Below, piece after piece: positions 31,652 through 41,362 of a stretch of 43,881 bases of DNA. The notes under the pieces were generated by a model that ran no database searches, was not told the origin of the DNA, and saw nothing but the letters and a program-made list of their open reading frames with translations. The DNA comes from an uncultured Ruminococcus sp. Its GTDB lineage: Bacteria; Bacillota; Clostridia; Oscillospirales; Ruminococcaceae. Every line of letters begins with the position of its first letter. Position 1 is the stretch's first letter. The translations under genes were made by a program, and so were the position numbers. The stretch is from assembly GCF_946415235.1 (NCBI RefSeq), contig NZ_CAMKRR010000015.1, positions 1 to 43,881 on the forward strand, written 5' to 3'.

Positions 31652-32590
31652 GTGGCAGTTTCGGCAGAAAACATCGGAAAAAGAACAAAAAAAGAAAAGC
31701 GCGGTATGCTCTGGCGCGATATAAAGCGCAATAAAGCCTGTTACGGCATGATAGCGCCGTTCATGGTATTCTTCATAGTATTTACGGCAGTACCCGTGCT
31801 TATGTCGCTGCCTATGGGCTTCACGGACTTTGACATGGTTCGTCCGCCGAGGTTTGTGGGACTTTCCAACTTCACCACACTTTTTCTTTCTGACAAGATA
31901 TTCATACGCTCCATAAGGGTGACGCTTATATTTGCGCTGCTTACAGGACCAGTGAGCTATGTGCTGTGCTTTTTGCTGGCATGGATGATAAACGAGATGC
32001 ACCCGAAGCTGAAAACGCTGTTCACCCTTATATTCTACGCTCCGTCAATGGCTAACGTATATACCGTATGGCAGCTCATTTTCAGCGGAGACATGAACGG
32101 TTACATGAACTCTTTCCTCATTAACATGGGTATCATCAACTCTCCCGTGCAGTGGCTCACGGACGGAAGGTACGTCCTCGGCGTTACCATAGCAGTACAG
32201 CTGTGGATATCGCTGGGTGCCGGCTTCCTTGCGCTCCGTGCGGGATTTCAGAATATCGACCGCTCCATGTACGAGGCGGGAGCTATCGAGGGTATCCGCA
32301 CACGCTGGCAGGAGCTTATCTACATCGTTATCCCGTCAATGGGACCTCAGCTCATGTTTGCGGCGGTGATGCAGATAGTAAGCTCGTTTACCGCAGGCAC
32401 TGTAGCGCAGAACCTTGTGGGCTTCCCGAGTACGGACTACAAGGCGCATACTATAATGACCCACGCCTTCGACTACGGCTGGCAGAGGTTTGAAATGGGC
32501 TATGCTTCGGCAATATGCATGATACTGTTCGCTGCAATGTTCCTCTGCAATAAGCTCATCAGCAAGGCACTGGGCAAATATATGGACTGA
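31652..32590 (+). CDS. ABC sugar importer permease, MalF type (operon 2, first pair)
   Basis: 312 residues, six spans, EAA loop YEAGAIEGIRTRWQELIYIVIP. It begins with GTG at 31652, 7 nt after GGAAG. The cytoplasmic start is basic (KRTKKEKRGM). With the next gene it forms the first of two permease pairs in the operon. Confidence 0.88.
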   Translation: MAVSAENIGKRTKKEKRGMLWRDIKRNKACYGMIAPFMVFFIVFTAVPVLMSLPMGFTDFDMVRPPRFVGLSNFTTLFLSDKIFIRSIRVTLIFALLTGPVSYVLCFLLAWMINEMHPKLKTLFTLIFYAPSMANVYTVWQLIFSGDMNGYMNSFLINMGIINSPVQWLTDGRYVLGVTIAVQLWISLGAGFLALRAGFQNIDRSMYEAGAIEGIRTRWQELIYIVIPSMGPQLMFAAVMQIVSSFTAGTVAQNLVGFPSTDYKAHTIMTHAFDYGWQRFEMGYASAICMILFAAMFLCNKLISKALGKYMD

Positions 32591-32602
32591 GGAGGCGAAG
32601 CT

Positions 32603-33481
32603 GTGGCAAATACAGACGTTGCGAAGCTCCGCGCTTCAAACAGACAGGCAGGCAGAAAAGTCGGCGGGAGCATAGGTATATTCATGCTTCTTGCCTTACT
32701 GGGACTTTTCATGGTGCTGCCCATATACCTTACCGCAGTCATGTCGGTAAAGCCCGTTGAGGAGCTTTTCGTGTTCCCGCCGAAGCTTTACGCAGTAAGA
32801 CCTACTCTGGACAATTTCAGGGATATGTTCAGAGTGCTCCATCAGAACCGTGTACCGTTCTCACGGTACGTTTTCAACAGTATATTCGTAACTGTATCGG
32901 TAACGCTGCTGCAGTGCTTTTTCTCGTCAATGGCGGCGTTTGTGCTGGCAAAGTGCAAATTCCCCGGAAGCAGACTAATAAACGGCGTAATAGTCATTTC
33001 GCTCCTGTATCAGAGCAGCGTAATATACATCATGCAGTACATAGTCATGGCGAAGCTGCACATGATAGACACCTATATGGCGCTTATTTTTCCTGCGGTG
33101 GCGTCTCCTATGGGGATATTCCTCATGAGGCAGTCCATAAGTCAGGTGCCCGACTCCGTTATAGAAGCCGCAAAGGTGGACGGCGCAGGACTTTTCCGCA
33201 TATGCTGGCAGATAGTGATACCCAATCAGAAGCCTGCACTCATGACCCTGATAATATTTGCATTTCAGGGAGCATGGAACATACAGGCAGGCTCTGTGGT
33301 ATTCAGGGAGGAGTACAAGACTCTGCCCACGGTAGTATCACAGGCTGCGACCTCGGGACTTGCAAGGGCAGGCGTTGCAATGGCGGCAGCTGTGTTCATG
33401 CTCGTACCGCCTATAGTCATATTCATGCTGGCGCAGAGGCAGGTCATAGAGACAATGGCACATTCGGGAATAAAAGAGTGA
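32603..33481 (+). CDS. ABC sugar importer permease, MalG type (operon 2, first pair)
   Basis: 292 residues, six spans, EAA loop IEAAKVDGAGLFRICWQIVIP. Start codon GTG at 32603 with GGAGG 7 nt upstream, 12 bp after the first permease. Partner of that permease. Both lack an ATPase in the operon. Confidence 0.88.
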   Translation: MANTDVAKLRASNRQAGRKVGGSIGIFMLLALLGLFMVLPIYLTAVMSVKPVEELFVFPPKLYAVRPTLDNFRDMFRVLHQNRVPFSRYVFNSIFVTVSVTLLQCFFSSMAAFVLAKCKFPGSRLINGVIVISLLYQSSVIYIMQYIVMAKLHMIDTYMALIFPAVASPMGIFLMRQSISQVPDSVIEAAKVDGAGLFRICWQIVIPNQKPALMTLIIFAFQGAWNIQAGSVVFREEYKTLPTVVSQAATSGLARAGVAMAAAVFMLVPPIVIFMLAQRQVIETMAHSGIKE

Positions 33482-33490
33482 TCAGTGTAG

Positions 33491-33509
33491 GGGCGGATAT
33501 TATCCGCCC
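33491..33509. repeat. 19-bp REP-like palindrome, copy 2
   Basis: GGGCGGATATTATCCGCCC; identical to 31573-31591, 10 bp after the stop of the second permease. Confidence 0.8.
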
Positions 33510-33532
33510 GTAACGGGGAATGATCTATTGAC

Positions 33533-33655
33533 TAATAGTTTAGAGTTTAGAGTTGAGAGTTGACAGTTGTGGTGTCGCCTTCGGCGAAATTATTTAAATA
33601 ATATGAGCGCAGCGAACACATTAACTCTCAACTCTCCATTCTCAACTTCCCAGAT
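33533..33655. repeat. Small inverted-repeat element (MITE-like) inside operon 2
   Basis: Arms AGAGTTGAGAGTT (33549-33561) and AACTCTCAACTCT (33623-33635) enclose 61 nt with a TCGCC/GGCGA hairpin and an ATTATTTAAATAAT palindrome. Imperfect copies of the arm motif lie outside. It has no ORF and looks like a non-autonomous repeat of a kind common in such genomes. Confidence 0.6.
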
Positions 33656-33699
33656 ATTCGGCAAAGCAGAATATCGGGCGGTGAAAGGAAGTGAAGCAA

Positions 33700-35202
33700 A
33701 TGAAGTCAGAACTGAAAAGATGTATAACGGCATTGTCGGCATTTGCTGCACTTGCTTCTGTGGGTGTATCATCAGCGTCTGCGGCAGGAGTTCCCTCGGA
33801 GAGCTACAACTACGACCGCTGGGGAGAGGCTATCCCCTCACAGGCGGGCTATACCGCCGAGAGGACTGTATCGGGCGACGACCTTGAGATAGGCGCTTTT
33901 GACGCTCCCTCGGATCTTTTCATAGACCATAACGGCATAATGTACATTACAGATACGGGCAACGACAGGATAATCGCAGCCGACTCCGAGCTGAAAAGTG
34001 TGCTGCGCGTCTATGACAGGTTCACCATGCCCGACGGTTCGGAAACAAGGCTCAGCAAGCCTGCGGGAGTATATGTTTCCGCTGCAAACGACTGCCTGTA
34101 TATAGCCGATACTGAAAATTCACGCATACTCGTCACGGATATGGCGGGAAATGTGCAGACAGAGATAACGAAGCCCGAATCGGAGGTGTACGACAGTAAG
34201 CGTACATTCCTGCCGCAGAGAGTTGTTGCGGACAAGGCGGGGAATGTCTATACCGTACTCGGAAATATCACTTCGGGAGCTGCCATGTTCTCTCCCGACG
34301 GTGAGTTCATGGGCTTTTACGGCGCAAACCGCGTTGAAGCTACCGCAAAGGTGGTAAGCAACTATTTCAGGAGCCTTTTCATGTCCGACGAGAAGAAAGC
34401 AAGGAGGACAAGGACTGTTCCCTCGGGTATCACAAGCTTTGATATCGACGGGGATTTCATATTCACCTGCACCTCTTCCTCAACTCAGTCAACGGATACG
34501 GTCAAGAAGCTCAACGCGGCAGGAAAGAACATATTCGCGGACAGGGAACTGTATTTCGGCGACTATAAGCCCGTTTACGACGCCGCGCAGAACAAGACGT
34601 ATTCCACGGCTCTTGTGGATATAGATATTTCGGCTGACGGCTGCATAAACTGTCTCGATCTCACTACGGGACGTGTATTCCAGTATGACGAGGAATGCAG
34701 CCTGCTTTTCATAACGGGAGCTGTTGCAAAGCAGACAGGCGGTTTCGATCAGGCTGCGGCGGTGGAGTCCCTTGACGACAAGATATACGTCCTCGATTCC
34801 TCAAAGGATACGGTGACCGTATTCAGGGAGACCTCCTTCGGAAAAGCTGTCCACAGGGCTGCTTCGCTCTACAATGACGGATATTACGAGGAAGCCCTCG
34901 GACCGTGGCAGGAAGTTCTCGCAAGGGACGGCAACTACCGCAGAGCCTATGTGGGAATAGCCTCGGCTCTGCTCAGAAAGGGCGATTACAAGGGCGCTAT
35001 GAAGTACGCAAAGCTTGCGGACGCAGGGGATATCTACAACAAAGCCTTTGAGGGCAGGCGCAGGGAGTTCCTTAAGGAACATTTCACTGTCATAGCGGCT
35101 GTTTCTGCGCTATGCATCGCAGCGCTCACAGCTTTGGGAGTATACAGGAAAAAGCGCAGGACTGCGAAAAATACGAATGAAAAGGAGGCAGAGCGGAAAT
35201 GA
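33700..35202 (+). CDS. NHL-propeller/TPR membrane-anchored protein (operon 2)
   Basis: 500 residues: signal peptide (cleavage near SASA), about five NHL-type blades in residues 60-370 ([60 protein letters not shown]), two TPR-like helix pairs (about 385-445: [36 protein letters not shown], written here in part), and one C-terminal span (about 460-480) with a basic tail. It is an extracytoplasmic interaction protein. Start at 33700 by the AAGGAAG site; the GTG 9 nt upstream overlaps it. Ends in a 4-bp overlap with the Yip1 gene. Confidence 0.8.
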   Translation: MKSELKRCITALSAFAALASVGVSSASAAGVPSESYNYDRWGEAIPSQAGYTAERTVSGDDLEIGAFDAPSDLFIDHNGIMYITDTGNDRIIAADSELKSVLRVYDRFTMPDGSETRLSKPAGVYVSAANDCLYIADTENSRILVTDMAGNVQTEITKPESEVYDSKRTFLPQRVVADKAGNVYTVLGNITSGAAMFSPDGEFMGFYGANRVEATAKVVSNYFRSLFMSDEKKARRTRTVPSGITSFDIDGDFIFTCTSSSTQSTDTVKKLNAAGKNIFADRELYFGDYKPVYDAAQNKTYSTALVDIDISADGCINCLDLTTGRVFQYDEECSLLFITGAVAKQTGGFDQAAAVESLDDKIYVLDSSKDTVTVFRETSFGKAVHRAASLYNDGYYEEALGPWQEVLARDGNYRRAYVGIASALLRKGDYKGAMKYAKLADAGDIYNKAFEGRRREFLKEHFTVIAAVSALCIAALTALGVYRKKRRTAKNTNEKEAERK

Positions 35203-35828
35203 TGGATCTTACACAGCGTCAATGGGTAAAACACGCGGTGACGCACCCCTTTGAGGGCTTTGAGGATATGCGCTGGAAGAAGTCGGGCTCGCTGAAAATA
35301 GCCATGCTCATCGTTCTGCTTCTCTTTTTCGGCGAGATAGCCTACGGACGTCTTTACGGCTTTCAGTTCTATATCTCCTATGATAAGACGTTCAATATAA
35401 TACCGTACATAGTCCGCAGCTTCGTGCTTTTCGGAGCATGGACAGCAGGCAACTGGGCGGTGTGCACTCTTCTTGACGGAGAGGGAACGCTGAGGAACAT
35501 CTGCATATACAGTGCCTATGCCCTTATCCCCTATGTGGCGCAGCTTTACATAAACGTGCTGCTGTCACACATACTTGTGCGGGACGAATCGGTATTCATG
35601 CAGATCATAGAGATCATCGGAACCTGCTGGACGGTGGTGCTGCTGTTTTCGGCTGTGAAGTCGGTGCATCAGTACACCTTCAGAAAGACCGTATTCGCTG
35701 TCCTGCTTACAATAGCGGCAATGCTTATTATGCTTTTCCTGCTCGTGCTTTTCATGTCTCTCGTACAGCAGGTATACATATTCATATCCACGATCTATAC
35801 CGAGCTCTCCTACAGAGCGCGGGTCTGA
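35199..35828 (+). CDS. Yip1 family membrane protein (operon 2)
   Basis: 209 residues with a cytoplasmic N-terminus ([20 protein letters not shown]) and five spans, the pattern of the bacterial Yip1 family. Its role in bacteria is unknown. It overlaps the NHL/TPR gene by 4 bp, so the two are made together and probably act together in the membrane. Confidence 0.8.
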   Translation: MMDLTQRQWVKHAVTHPFEGFEDMRWKKSGSLKIAMLIVLLLFFGEIAYGRLYGFQFYISYDKTFNIIPYIVRSFVLFGAWTAGNWAVCTLLDGEGTLRNICIYSAYALIPYVAQLYINVLLSHILVRDESVFMQIIEIIGTCWTVVLLFSAVKSVHQYTFRKTVFAVLLTIAAMLIMLFLLVLFMSLVQQVYIFISTIYTELSYRARV

Positions 35829-35840
35829 AAGGCGCAGGAT

Positions 35841-38642
35841 ATGGGAAAAAGGATAAGAAGAACGCTGCTTTGTCTGCTCATTGCGGCTTCAATGGCAGTT
35901 TCGGGCAGCGCTTATGCGGAAAGCGAGGAGAGCCCCGCACAGCCGGAGTCGGCTGAGAATACTGACAGGAACGGCGATGCGGAAAAGCCGAAGCGCTCGG
36001 AAGCAGTGGAAAAGGCAGAGCTTTCGGCAGCAGATGCGGATAAATACCTCAGAAAGATAGGCAGCAGTGACGGCTATGATATATACTTCAAGAGCAAGGA
36101 CTTTGACGACGAGCTCTGGGATACCGTCGGCGGCAAGCCAAAGAGCAAAAAGGACTATAATACCGAGCAGCAGGAGATAGCCGACAAGATAGACATACTG
36201 GAGAAGGTCGGAGAGCTGGTCGCCATTGACATAAAAAGCGGAAAAGCGGCTGCTTCCTTCAAAAGCGGCAGCAAATGCGATGAGGGAAAGCTCTATGTCA
36301 GCGACGCGGGAAGATTTTTCGTGCTGACCGATGAGGATACCTCCAAAGTCATAAGGCTGAGGGAGATAGTCTCTACCCTTGACAGCAGATATGCCTTTAT
36401 GTCCTCGGACATGAAAACGCTGGAGCTTCTCCGCAGCGATATGAAAGGCACAGACAAGACCTATACCTATGACGGTACTGAGGACGGGAAAAGGGTATAC
36501 AGGTCCGCAGACGGCGGCTTTGCGTGGCTGACGGCTGACGGCAGTCACTACCTCGGAGCTTTCCGATATGGCGCGGAAAGCGACAAGCTCCGCATGATAG
36601 TTGACGACAGGAGCGCTTCTTTCGGTATCGAGAACAAGGAAAACGGCTATATATGGTGGTCATCGCCTCTTGAAGCCTCACAGGACAAAACTGCTACGGG
36701 ACTTGTTGCGGACGAGCTGCGCTCGTCAAATGTGCTTCGCTACGGCATACCCATGAACCGCTCCGGAAACAATATACTGCGCTCGGGCAGCGATGATGAC
36801 TGCGTATACAACGTCAGCGATATCGAAAACGGTATCCGCATAATTTACGGCTACAAGGACGCAGGCTTTACCGTACCCGTGGAGTACACCATAGAGGACG
36901 ATCATCTCAGGGCAAGCGTAAAGGTATCGGAGATAGCCGAGACAAAGCCTGAAAATATAGCCACGGAAATGACAGTGCTGGGCAGCTTCGGCGCGGCATC
37001 CGACAATGAGGAGGGCTATTTCGTCATACCCGACGGCTGCGGAGCTCTCGTGCGCTTCAATAACGGACGCACCATGCAGACCGACCTCTATCAGCAGCGT
37101 GTCTACGGAAACGACGTAACGGCTGTACCGCAGAACAGGGGAGCTGTCACGGAGCAGATATACCTGCCCGTATACGGCATAGTAAAGGAGGACAACGCTC
37201 TTCTTGCGGTAGCGGCAAAGGGCGACTCCAACGCCTATATCACCGCAAATGTGTCGGGGCAGTCAAAAAGCAGGTATAACATATGCAATTTCACGTTCAT
37301 ACTTCGGGGCACGGACAGCTTTTATATGTCGGGCAACAGCCGTGACAAGTATACGGTCTTTGAGAGCGGAAAGATAAGATCTGACGATATAGAAATGCTC
37401 TATTACCCCATAGCCGAAAAGGGCGTCGGTTACAGCGATATCGCCGACAGGTACAGGCAGTACCTCCTTGAAGAGCAGGGCGTGACCGTAAGGAGCACCG
37501 CAGACAGCGCTCCCATGTACCTTGATCTTTACGGCGGCGTTATGAAGAAAAAGTCCGTCCTCGGCATACCTCTTTCGTTCAGGACTTCCGTTACCGGCTA
37601 CAGACAGGCGGCGGATATGATAACCGACCTGAAAAACAGGGGAGTTGACGATATGGTCATCTCCTACACCAACTGGACAAACGACGGCATAAAGAATAAA
37701 GTGGACAAGGGCGCAAAGCCCTCGGGCAGGCTTGGCGGAACAAGAGACTTTCGCAGTCTCACCGACCTTATAGACGAGTACGGATACAGTCTGTATCCTG
37801 TTTCGGACAACAGGGATTTCCGTTCGGGCAACGGCTACTACTCCTTCTCGGACACAGCAGTGAGAGTTTCGGGCTCGTATTCGAGGATAGTCAGCTATGA
37901 CAGGGCTTACGGTGTCCCCGACGGCTTCAGAAAGAATCTTTCCCTGCTTTCTCCCGACTGCTACGGCGAAGTGTTCGGAGATATGGCGGACAGCTATTCG
38001 GAAGCGGGTCTCGGGGGAGTCTCACTGGCGAGCCTTACGGCTTCGCTTTACGGAGATTACGGCAAAAAGCCAATTTCAAGGGCGGGAGCTGAAAAGCTCC
38101 TTACGGAGAGCTATGAGGCTATCACGGAAAAGCTTGAGGACGGAATACTTGCAGACAATGCCAACGCCTATGCGCTGCCCTATGTCAGCCATATCACGGG
38201 AGTTCCCGTGACTTCGAGCAGATTTGACCTTTTCGATGAGGATATACCCTTTTATCAGATGGTTTTGCACGGAGTCATCCCTTATTCATCGGAAGCGGTC
38301 AACGGCAGTCCCGACCCCGAAAGGCTTATGCTCATGGCGGCGGCTTCGGGAAGCTGTCTCAGCTTTGATATGATATACGAGGAGACAGGCGAGCTCAAGG
38401 ACACAGAGCTTGACTTCCTGTATTACGCCAATTACAAGGGCAATACAGAGAAAGCGGCGGAGGCTCATGCTCTGCTGGAGCCGCTCCTGAGCAGTGTTTC
38501 CGACTGTTATATCACTGATTACCGTGCAGACGGAGATACGATAACTACGGTCTATTCGGACGGAACAAAGGTCGTTGCGGACCTTGAAGACATGACGGTC
38601 AGGTGGGACGGCGGCGTCATCTCGCTTGGCGGGATATCATAG
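35841..38642 (+). CDS. DUF5696-type secreted protein (operon 2)
   Basis: 933 residues with a Sec signal peptide (cleavage near SAYA), an acidic linker, and a long extracytoplasmic region. Residues 230-540 are beta-rich (EVTVLGSFGA-type strands; DGCGALVRFNNG). Residues of about 560-880 look like a TIM-barrel glycosidase-type fold (YLDLYGGVMKKKS, GVDDMVISYTNWTNDGIKN, LYPVSDNRDF). This matches proteins annotated as DUF5696 that occur in ABC sugar operons of Firmicutes. Enzyme activity is a guess: acidic residues are present, but no known catalytic pair is clear. It lies between the two permease pairs. Confidence 0.75.
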   Translation: MGKRIRRTLLCLLIAASMAVSGSAYAESEESPAQPESAENTDRNGDAEKPKRSEAVEKAELSAADADKYLRKIGSSDGYDIYFKSKDFDDELWDTVGGKPKSKKDYNTEQQEIADKIDILEKVGELVAIDIKSGKAAASFKSGSKCDEGKLYVSDAGRFFVLTDEDTSKVIRLREIVSTLDSRYAFMSSDMKTLELLRSDMKGTDKTYTYDGTEDGKRVYRSADGGFAWLTADGSHYLGAFRYGAESDKLRMIVDDRSASFGIENKENGYIWWSSPLEASQDKTATGLVADELRSSNVLRYGIPMNRSGNNILRSGSDDDCVYNVSDIENGIRIIYGYKDAGFTVPVEYTIEDDHLRASVKVSEIAETKPENIATEMTVLGSFGAASDNEEGYFVIPDGCGALVRFNNGRTMQTDLYQQRVYGNDVTAVPQNRGAVTEQIYLPVYGIVKEDNALLAVAAKGDSNAYITANVSGQSKSRYNICNFTFILRGTDSFYMSGNSRDKYTVFESGKIRSDDIEMLYYPIAEKGVGYSDIADRYRQYLLEEQGVTVRSTADSAPMYLDLYGGVMKKKSVLGIPLSFRTSVTGYRQAADMITDLKNRGVDDMVISYTNWTNDGIKNKVDKGAKPSGRLGGTRDFRSLTDLIDEYGYSLYPVSDNRDFRSGNGYYSFSDTAVRVSGSYSRIVSYDRAYGVPDGFRKNLSLLSPDCYGEVFGDMADSYSEAGLGGVSLASLTASLYGDYGKKPISRAGAEKLLTESYEAITEKLEDGILADNANAYALPYVSHITGVPVTSSRFDLFDEDIPFYQMVLHGVIPYSSEAVNGSPDPERLMLMAAASGSCLSFDMIYEETGELKDTELDFLYYANYKGNTEKAAEAHALLEPLLSSVSDCYITDYRADGDTITTVYSDGTKVVADLEDMTVRWDGGVISLGGIS

Positions 38643-38659
38643 GAAAGGCGGGAGGAAAA

Positions 38660-39589
38660 ATGAGCGCAAAAACTGAAAAAAGCAGTAAAAAAAGGCGCGT
38701 CATGCCCTATCAGCGGAGAAAGTCCGTGTACGGCTATGGTTTTATCGGGCTCTGGCTCGTCGGAACTGTGCTTTTCTTTCTCATACCCCTCGGCAAGTCC
38801 CTGTGGTACTCCTTCTGCGATGTTTCGGTAGACCCCGGAGCTCTTAATACTAAATTCAGAGGCGTGAAGAACTATTTCAGCGTACTGAGCGAAGACCCCT
38901 ACTATACCGAGTATCTCGGGGACGTTCTCCTCGAAACTCTCTGGAAAACGCCGCTGATACTGATATTTTCGCTGTTTATCGCAGTGGTGCTCAATCAGAA
39001 GTTCAGGGGAAGAACGCTTGCCCGTGCCATATTCTTTCTTCCCGTCATAATCGCCACGGGACCTGTTTTCAGGATAATCAGCGGTGATATGGACTCTACG
39101 GGAAATTCGGGGGCGGAGCAGTTCTCCACCATGTTCTCCGCCGACCTTGTGGGGGAGCTCATGCAGTTTCTCGGCATATACGGCATAAGCGACAGCATGA
39201 GCACCTTTATCAAGGCAGTCGCGGACAATATCTTCGGCATCGTATGGAATTCGGGCATACAGATAATACTTTTCCTTGCGGCTTTGCAGAATATCCCTGC
39301 TTCTGCCCGTGAAGCGGCACAGCTTGAGGGAGCTACCGCGTGGGAGTACTTCTGGAAGATAACCTTCCCCTATGTGAGCCCGTTCATACTCGCAAATCTC
39401 ATATTTACTGTCATAGATTCGTTCACGAACCCGATGAACAGCGTGATGAACCGCATCTCGGTCATGAGGAGCCAGTTTGATTTCGGAGAGGCTTCCGCAA
39501 TGGCATGGATATACTTTGCGGTCGTTATAGCCGCTATAGGCATAGTAACAGCTCTGATGAACAAAGCTGTATACTATGAGAACGACTGA
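38660..39589 (+). CDS. ABC sugar importer permease, MalF type (operon 2, second pair)
   Basis: 309 residues, six spans, EAA loop REAAQLEGATAWEYFWKITFP. The extracytoplasmic loop near residues 145-195 is longer than in the first pair. Start at 38660 by GGGAGG 5 nt upstream; the ATG at 38603 lies inside the previous gene and has no site. 17 bp after the DUF5696 gene. Confidence 0.88.
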   Translation: MSAKTEKSSKKRRVMPYQRRKSVYGYGFIGLWLVGTVLFFLIPLGKSLWYSFCDVSVDPGALNTKFRGVKNYFSVLSEDPYYTEYLGDVLLETLWKTPLILIFSLFIAVVLNQKFRGRTLARAIFFLPVIIATGPVFRIISGDMDSTGNSGAEQFSTMFSADLVGELMQFLGIYGISDSMSTFIKAVADNIFGIVWNSGIQIILFLAALQNIPASAREAAQLEGATAWEYFWKITFPYVSPFILANLIFTVIDSFTNPMNSVMNRISVMRSQFDFGEASAMAWIYFAVVIAAIGIVTALMNKAVYYEND

Positions 39590-39601
39590 GGGGGTGCGTG
39601 A

Positions 39602-40630
39602 ATGGCAGATGCAACAAATGTATCCGCAATTGAGGCGGCAGACGAGACAGGCAGCATGATCAGCCGTGAAGTAAGGCGTCTGCGGAGAGCTTCCGCGTCC
39701 GCCGGTGAAAGGAGATATATGCGCCGAAAGGCGCTTGCCGATAAGGTATGGCCCTTTTTCAGAGCAGTAATACTCATAGGGCTGGGATTTGTCATAATGT
39801 ATCCGCTGATATATATGATAAGCTGCGCTTTCAGGGACAGGGCGGATATGAGCGATCCCACGGTAATGTGGATACCGAGGCACTTTACCCTTAAGGTGAT
39901 AGCCGAGACCATTGACGCCATGGATTACTGGAAAACTCTCGGGAACACACTGCTGCTGAATATAGGCTGCTCGCTGGTGCAGGTATTCTCATGTGCGCTG
40001 ACTGGCTACGGCTTTGCGAGGTTCAGATTTAAGGGCAGCAGACTGCTCTTCGGAATAGTTATCATGATGATACTTGTCCCGCCGCAGGTCATATCGCTGC
40101 CGCTGTATACACAGTTCAGGTATTTCGGCATAAAGGGGCTCTTTTCACTTAACCTTATCGACAGCAGGCTGACAATGTATCTTCCTGCCCTGACCGCCAA
40201 CGGCATACGCGCGGGACTCATGATATATATTTTCCGACAGTTCTTCAGGGGTATGCCCCGTGAGCTTGAGGACGCAGCTTATATCGACGGCTGCGGACCG
40301 TTCAGGACGTTCCTGAGCGTAATGCTGCCCAATGCTTCGGCGGCGCTGCTGACAGTGTTCCTGTTTTCGGTGGTATGGTACTGGAACGACTATTATGTTA
40401 GCAGCACCTTCTTCACGGACACCAAGACCATAGCCCTCATGCTGACAAATCTCGACAACGAGCTGAAAATGAACCTTTTCAACGACCCGACGGTACAGAT
40501 AAGCCCCCGTGACCAGATAGTGTGGAAGGAAGCGGGCTGTCTGCTTTCCATAGCACCCGTACTGATAATGTACGTATTTCTACAGAAGCATTTCACAGAG
40601 GGCATAGAGCGCTCGGGAATAGTTGGCTGA
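39602..40630 (+). CDS. ABC sugar importer permease, MalG type (operon 2, second pair)
   Basis: 342 residues with a long basic cytoplasmic N-terminus (about 1-50: SREVRRLRRASAS), six spans and EAA loop EDAAYIDGCGPFRTFLSVMLP. Partner of the preceding permease, 12 bp downstream of it. Last gene of operon 2, followed by a terminator. Confidence 0.88.
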   Translation: MADATNVSAIEAADETGSMISREVRRLRRASASAGERRYMRRKALADKVWPFFRAVILIGLGFVIMYPLIYMISCAFRDRADMSDPTVMWIPRHFTLKVIAETIDAMDYWKTLGNTLLLNIGCSLVQVFSCALTGYGFARFRFKGSRLLFGIVIMMILVPPQVISLPLYTQFRYFGIKGLFSLNLIDSRLTMYLPALTANGIRAGLMIYIFRQFFRGMPRELEDAAYIDGCGPFRTFLSVMLPNASAALLTVFLFSVVWYWNDYYVSSTFFTDTKTIALMLTNLDNELKMNLFNDPTVQISPRDQIVWKEAGCLLSIAPVLIMYVFLQKHFTEGIERSGIVG

Positions 40631-40646
40631 CGATCTTTTGCGTTAA

Positions 40647-40692
40647 AACAGGTATAAACAGGCACTCCTGCTTTATGCCTGTTAATTTTTTA
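40647..40692 (+). terminator. Terminator of operon 2
   Basis: A 16-bp interrupted stem (AACAGG...CCTGTT with inner ATAAA/TTTAT and CAGG/CCTG) followed by AATTTTTT. Confidence 0.85.
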
Positions 40693-40853
40693 TGATTTTT
40701 CTGAAAAAAGATGTAACACTTTGAGCTTGTGCTTCGATTGTTACTTATGAAAGGCCGATACAGAAACACATCACACTGATCGGCTGTTAAGCTCAGGCGC
40801 CGGGCTTTGGAATACACTTTAAACCACACAATACAATTATGGAGGCATTGATT

Positions 40854-41210
40854 ATGACAAACATTAAAAGAAGAATTTCAGCTTTGGCAGCAGCATTCAT
40901 GATGATGGGAGCAGTAACTGTCCCCTCGGCAGCAAAGTATGTGACAAAGGAAGCAGCGGTAACAGCTTCGGCTGCAGAAGATTACTTTATTTTATACAAT
41001 TACGGACCAACAAAATTCAGAGCCGATGTAAAGGCAAAGACAAAATTCAGAGAGTATCCGTGTAAAGGCTCTAAGGCAGTTGCTTCTGTAAGCAAACGTA
41101 CTTACGGCGATAAAGTATATTTTATATATTATGCTTCAACAGATGACGGAATATGGTACTATTCACAGTATGATAAGGGCTGGGTGCGTGAATCGGACAT
41201 TATCAGCTGA
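40854..41210 (+). CDS. Small secreted SH3-like protein
   Basis: 118 residues with a Sec signal peptide (RRISALAAAFMMMGAVTVPSAA) and a C-terminal region of SH3b type (KTKFREYPCKGSKAVASVSK, GIWYYSQYDKGWVRESDI). It resembles the wall-binding SH3 domain of the lipoprotein at 3694 only in fold. It is probably loosely wall-associated. The start has GGAGG 8 nt upstream; the ATG at 40839 overlaps that site. I see no certain promoter in the 160-nt gap before it. Confidence 0.75.
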   Translation: MTNIKRRISALAAAFMMMGAVTVPSAAKYVTKEAAVTASAAEDYFILYNYGPTKFRADVKAKTKFREYPCKGSKAVASVSKRTYGDKVYFIYYASTDDGIWYYSQYDKGWVRESDIIS

Positions 41211-41245
41211 GTGATATCATGATGACCCGTTTGAAAAATAGAAAA

Positions 41246-41279
41246 GGGACTTCCATAGAGATATGGAAGTTCTTTTTTA
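41246..41279 (+). terminator. Terminator of the SH3-like gene
   Basis: ACTTCCATA, loop GAGA, TATGGAAGT, then TCTTTTTT. Confidence 0.85.
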
Positions 41280-41302
41280 TTTCACAGCAGCGCGGTGTGA
41301 TA

Positions 41303-41331
41303 TTGACAACGGACAGTTTTGAGCGTATAAT
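41303..41331 (+). promoter_or_regulatory. Promoter of the glycerophosphodiesterase gene
   Basis: TTGACA (41303-41308), 17-bp spacer, TATAAT (41326-41331): full consensus. Confidence 0.85.
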
Positions 41332-41362
41332 TGAAGTAAATCCATAGATTCGGAGTAAAGAA

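Noticed and set aside
38552-39883. 443-residue minus-strand ORF opposite the second permease pair
   Set aside because: It mirrors two clear permease genes with EAA loops on the plus strand and has a low-complexity, Tyr/His/Arg-rich text typical of antisense frames.
14961-40630. An MsmK/MalK-type ATPase for the six sugar permeases
   Set aside because: None is present; the only ABC ATPase in the window (27464-28204) belongs to an ABC-2 exporter by sequence and operon.
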